Assembly: GCF_003129965.1 (NCBI RefSeq) | Contig: NZ_NRCJ01000015.1 | Coordinates: 1 to 56,770, forward strand | Length of the DNA stretch: 56,770 nucleotides | Direction: 5' to 3' | DNA from: Aggregatibacter kilianii | GTDB lineage: Bacteria; Pseudomonadota; Gammaproteobacteria; Enterobacterales; Pasteurellaceae | In this document: positions 54,494 to 56,770 of the stretch, one piece after another | Numbering within the stretch: position 1 is the first letter of the stretch | How the letters are laid out: every line of letters begins with the position of its first letter | Notes under the pieces: generated by a model | What the model was told of the DNA's origin: nothing | The model's database searches: none | What the model saw: the letters and a program-made list of their open reading frames with translations, nothing else | Position numbers and translations under genes: made by a program

Positions 54494-54515
54494 ATCTGTG
54501 ACAAATGTCACTTTT
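54494..54515 (+). promoter_or_regulatory. CRP site of the UhpC-like transporter
   Basis: TGTGA-CAAATG-TCACT (54497-54512) is an almost perfect CRP half-site pair with the correct six-base spacer. A -10 TACTAT lies at 54531-54536, which puts the CRP centre about 39 bases before the start, close to a class II position. Confidence 0.75.
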
Positions 54516-54588
54516 TTAACATTTATTTTGTACTATGCTAACCAAAATAAGTTTTGTTATTTAAATCACAAAAAATAAGGAGAAGACG

Positions 54589-55914
54589 ATGGGTATTTTT
54601 AGTGTCCCGCCGGATTTGCCGGTGACGAAAAGCAAGGAAGAAATCGACAAAACGTACCGCTATTGGCGTATGCACCTGATGATCACCAGTTATATCGGCT
54701 ATGCGGTGTTTTATTTTACGCGCAAGAGTTTTAACTTCGTGATGCCGGCGATGTTGACGGATTTGGGGTTGCAAAAAACCGATATCGGGATCATGGGAAC
54801 GGCGTTTTATTTGACTTACGGCGTGTCGAAATTCTTATCGGGCGTGTTGGGCGACCGCTCGAATCCGCGCTATTTTATGGGGATCGGTTTAATGATGACC
54901 GGCGTGGTAAACATTCTGTTCGGTATGAGCTCTTCGGTGTTTATGTTCATCACCCTTTGGATGATTAATGCGTTTTTCCAAGGCTGGGGCTGGCCGCCTT
55001 GTTCTAAAATTCTGAACACGTGGTATTCGCGCAATGAGCGAGGTTTGTGGTGGGCGGTTTGGAACACCTCCCATAACCTCGGCGGCGCGTTGATCCCGTT
55101 GCTCGCCGGTGCGGTGACGCTCTATTGGGGCTGGCGCTACGGCATGATCGTGCCGGGGATTATCGCCTGTGTAATCGGTTTCGCGCTCTGCTTCCTGTTG
55201 CGCGACCGCCCGGCTTCCATGGGTTTGCCGACGGTGGGTGAATGGCGTAACGACATCGCGGAAAAAGAACATGAAAGCGAAGGCGTGGGTTTGTCCAACT
55301 GGGAAATTCTGAAAACCTACGTGTTCAAAAATACCATTATTTGGGCGCTTGCGTTCTCTTGGTGTTTTATTTACATGATTCGCACGGGCATTAACGACTG
55401 GGGCAATTTATATTTAACGGAAACCCACGGCTACGATTTACTCAAAGCCAACGCGGCAGTGTCTTTCTTTGAAGTCGGCGGGTTCTTAGGTGCGTTATTT
55501 GCCGGTTGGGGTTCCGATAAATTCTTCCACGGCAACCGTACGCAAATGAACATTATTTATGTGTTGGGCATCATCTCCGTATCCCTCGCCTTGTGGTTTA
55601 TTCCAAGCGATAACTATTTCGTGATGAGCACGCTGTTCTTCTTAATGGGCTTCTTCATCTTCGGGCCACAATTCCTGATTGCCATGGCTGCCGCTGAAAA
55701 CTCCCACAAATATGCCTCCGGCTCCGCCACCGGCTTTGTGAGCTTGTTCGCCTATATCGGCGCAGCTGCCGCCGGTGTGCCGTTGGCGTGGATTATTAAA
55801 ACCTTACACTGGAACGGCTTCTTCGGCAGCCTGTTCATTGTATCCTTAGGCTGTGCCTTGTTGCTCGTGTTGGTGTATTTCTTACAACGCCGTAAAAATA
55901 ACGCAAAAGCGTAA
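54589..55914 (+). CDS. uhpC: UhpC-like organophosphate:phosphate antiporter family protein
   Basis: A 441-residue major facilitator of the OPA family with twelve hydrophobic segments. It closely resembles E. coli UhpC as I recall it: YRYWRMHLMITSYIGYAVFY near 22-41, RKSFNFVMPAML near 44, NAFFQGWGWPPCSK near 122 and INDWGNLYLTE near 264. UhpC senses external glucose 6-phosphate with UhpB/UhpA in enterobacteria. No uhpA or uhpB is adjacent, so here it may transport sugar phosphates itself (inference). AAGGAGAAGACG precedes the ATG. CRP control is likely. Confidence 0.82.
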   Translation: MGIFSVPPDLPVTKSKEEIDKTYRYWRMHLMITSYIGYAVFYFTRKSFNFVMPAMLTDLGLQKTDIGIMGTAFYLTYGVSKFLSGVLGDRSNPRYFMGIGLMMTGVVNILFGMSSSVFMFITLWMINAFFQGWGWPPCSKILNTWYSRNERGLWWAVWNTSHNLGGALIPLLAGAVTLYWGWRYGMIVPGIIACVIGFALCFLLRDRPASMGLPTVGEWRNDIAEKEHESEGVGLSNWEILKTYVFKNTIIWALAFSWCFIYMIRTGINDWGNLYLTETHGYDLLKANAAVSFFEVGGFLGALFAGWGSDKFFHGNRTQMNIIYVLGIISVSLALWFIPSDNYFVMSTLFFLMGFFIFGPQFLIAMAAAENSHKYASGSATGFVSLFAYIGAAAAGVPLAWIIKTLHWNGFFGSLFIVSLGCALLLVLVYFLQRRKNNAKA

Positions 55915-55919
55915 AGACA

Positions 55920-55962
55920 AAAAGTGCGGTGAAAAAACACTTGGATTTTCGACCGCACTTTT
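55920..55962 (+). terminator. Inverted uptake-signal pair after the UhpC-like gene
   Basis: AAAAGTGCGGT and ACCGCACTTTT are separated by 21 bases. The loop is long and the T run short, so it would be a modest terminator. Confidence 0.5.
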
Positions 55963-56039
55963 ATCTATGCTGCTTTGTATTGTTATGTGTTTATAGCGTT
56001 TGAAGCCATAATGGGTTAATTAAAAACAAGGTATGGGTT

Positions 56040-56333
56040 TTATTTTTTCTTTCTCCTCCTTCTTCCTGCTGAAATAATTGACCAAAAGAATGTGACGATA
56101 ACAAGGACAATCGCCACACTAAACATGATTCCAATCACGTCATGGAAGAAAAAGCGTTCCAGCACCGGTTGCGTAAAAATCCCCTTGGCGTATTTGATAA
56201 TGAAGGCAATACTGTAAATCCATAACCCCCAAGTAAGCAGATCCAGGATAAAGTTTTTCACCAACATTTTGAAAGATAAGCGATCGCTTTTATCAATCAC
56301 CATCAATTTTTGTAATTCATCTGACGACGACAT
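56040..56333 (-). CDS. pgaD: PgaD-like poly-N-acetylglucosamine synthesis subunit
   Basis: A 97-residue inner-membrane protein with two hydrophobic segments (FILDLLTWGLWIYSIAFII near 28-46 and GIMFSVAIVLVIVTFFWSII near 67-86) and a very basic C-terminus (GRRRRKKK). This layout matches PgaD/HmsS, which assists the PgaC glycosyltransferase in making and exporting the biofilm polymer PNAG. It is shorter than E. coli PgaD (137, recalled). It starts two bases after the pgaC stop, and that linkage is the main support for the name. Confidence 0.75.
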   Translation of the reverse strand: MSSSDELQKLMVIDKSDRLSFKMLVKNFILDLLTWGLWIYSIAFIIKYAKGIFTQPVLERFFFHDVIGIMFSVAIVLVIVTFFWSIISAGRRRRKKK

Positions 56334-56335
56334 GG

Positions 56336-56770
56336 CTATACTCCTCTGTCCGGGCTGGTCCAGACGGCAAATTTCGATTTATTGCGGAAAATCGCTTTCG
56401 GGATGCCGACCAATAATGTCACTGTATTTAATAGCCAGTAAATGTAAGGATACCAAATACAGGATAAACCATAGCGTAGTAAGTCCCGCTCATAGCGTGA
56501 GTCGATATATAAACTTAACAAACACTGTAAAAAGAAGGCAAAGAACATAATGGAAATATTGGTTTCAAACAGCCCGATATTTTCAATATCAATGCCGAAA
56601 ATGAATTTTTGCGCCAAGGTAACGATGGCGAACAGCACCCAAAGCACCGCCCAAATGACCGTCACGAAATATTCAATGTACATCGGCCATAGGCGACGAT
56701 TGCGCCAATGCCAGACCTGTGGGAAATATTTCATGATGGTTTCCGCGCCACCCTGCGCCCAACGTAAACG
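56336..56770 (-). CDS. pgaC: PgaC-type N-acetylglucosaminyltransferase, partial (C-terminal end)
   Basis: The frame stays open to the right edge, so 144 C-terminal residues are seen and the gene runs out of the window. The first codons read RLRWAQGGAETIMKYFPQVW, where RLRW is the tail of the QxxRW motif of processive family 2 transferases. The rest has three to four membrane helices. Together with downstream pgaD this fits PgaC, the inner-membrane synthase of poly-beta-1,6-N-acetylglucosamine. Confidence 0.85.
   Translation of the reverse strand, partial: RLRWAQGGAETIMKYFPQVWHWRNRRLWPMYIEYFVTVIWAVLWVLFAIVTLAQKFIFGIDIENIGLFETNISIMFFAFFLQCLLSLYIDSRYERDLLRYGLSCIWYPYIYWLLNTVTLLVGIPKAIFRNKSKFAVWTSPDRGV

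Overview
The window looks like chromosomal DNA of a Pasteurellaceae bacterium, most likely Aggregatibacter (inference). The nine-base uptake signal AAGTGCGGT/ACCGCACTT occurs dozens of times on both strands, inside genes and as inverted pairs that form terminator hairpins. Many local gene orders match my memory of Haemophilus influenzae: coaD-waaA-lgtF, kdkA/opsX, recO-rlmD-relA-dgkA, ftsYEX-rsmD, pgk-fba. A catalase gene and a pga (poly-N-acetylglucosamine) locus fit A. actinomycetemcomitans or a close relative. The species cannot be fixed from sequence alone.

Layout. 1-258 holds the leftward promoters, boxA and leader of an rRNA operon whose 16S gene lies off the left edge. 259-2858 (minus) is yigZ-trkH-hemG. 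2945-6821 (plus) carries tusA, ubiK, nadR, a metallophosphoesterase and tyrP. 6932-11440 is a lipooligosaccharide core region (opsX, kdkA, waaA, lgtF, with coaD). 11514-15115 has pssA, yfiF and two AT-rich unknown genes. 15119-18617 has yfhL, an RNase T2, pgk and fbaA. 18688-22057 has a WaaL-like ligase, pldB, fluC/crcB and yigL. 22213-28312 is ilvG-ilvM-(AT-rich lipoprotein)-ilvD-ilvA. 28468-30951 is a three-gene operon with a DarA-like flavodoxin-fold protein, a DarB/FabH-like ketosynthase and a small unknown protein. 31074-34890 has a KefC-type antiporter and rpsB-tsf with a structured leader. 35206-39861 is recO-rlmD-relA-dgkA. 39974-45106 has a HAD phosphatase, an AlkD-like protein, ftsX-ftsE-ftsY and rsmD. 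45382-49409 is a mannose-family PTS operon with a rich control region, followed by a membrane-HAD fusion protein. 49659-51113 is catalase. 51314-53646 is an AAA/DUF4143 ATPase plus an AT-rich FRG-domain gene. 53785-56770 has pdxH, a UhpC-like transporter and the end of a pga operon (pgaC partial, pgaD).

Most of the window is core metabolism. The unusual material falls into five groups. First, AT-rich genes without uptake signals are attached directly to the 3' ends of resident genes (after yfiF, ilvM and the DUF4143 ATPase). Second, the small DarA/DarB-like operon has no obvious carrier protein or tailoring genes beside it. Third, the ATPase/FRG pair sits behind a promoter overlapped by a triplicated repeat and resembles a defence or toxin module. 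Fourth, short palindromic repeats of several families fill intergenic gaps, and one is embedded in frame in ftsY as a perfect 27-bp inverted repeat. Fifth, the PTS promoter carries CRP-, PurR- and Cra-like sites. recO has no conventional start codon at its expected N-terminus. All functional calls come from reading motifs and recalled families; no database search was run.
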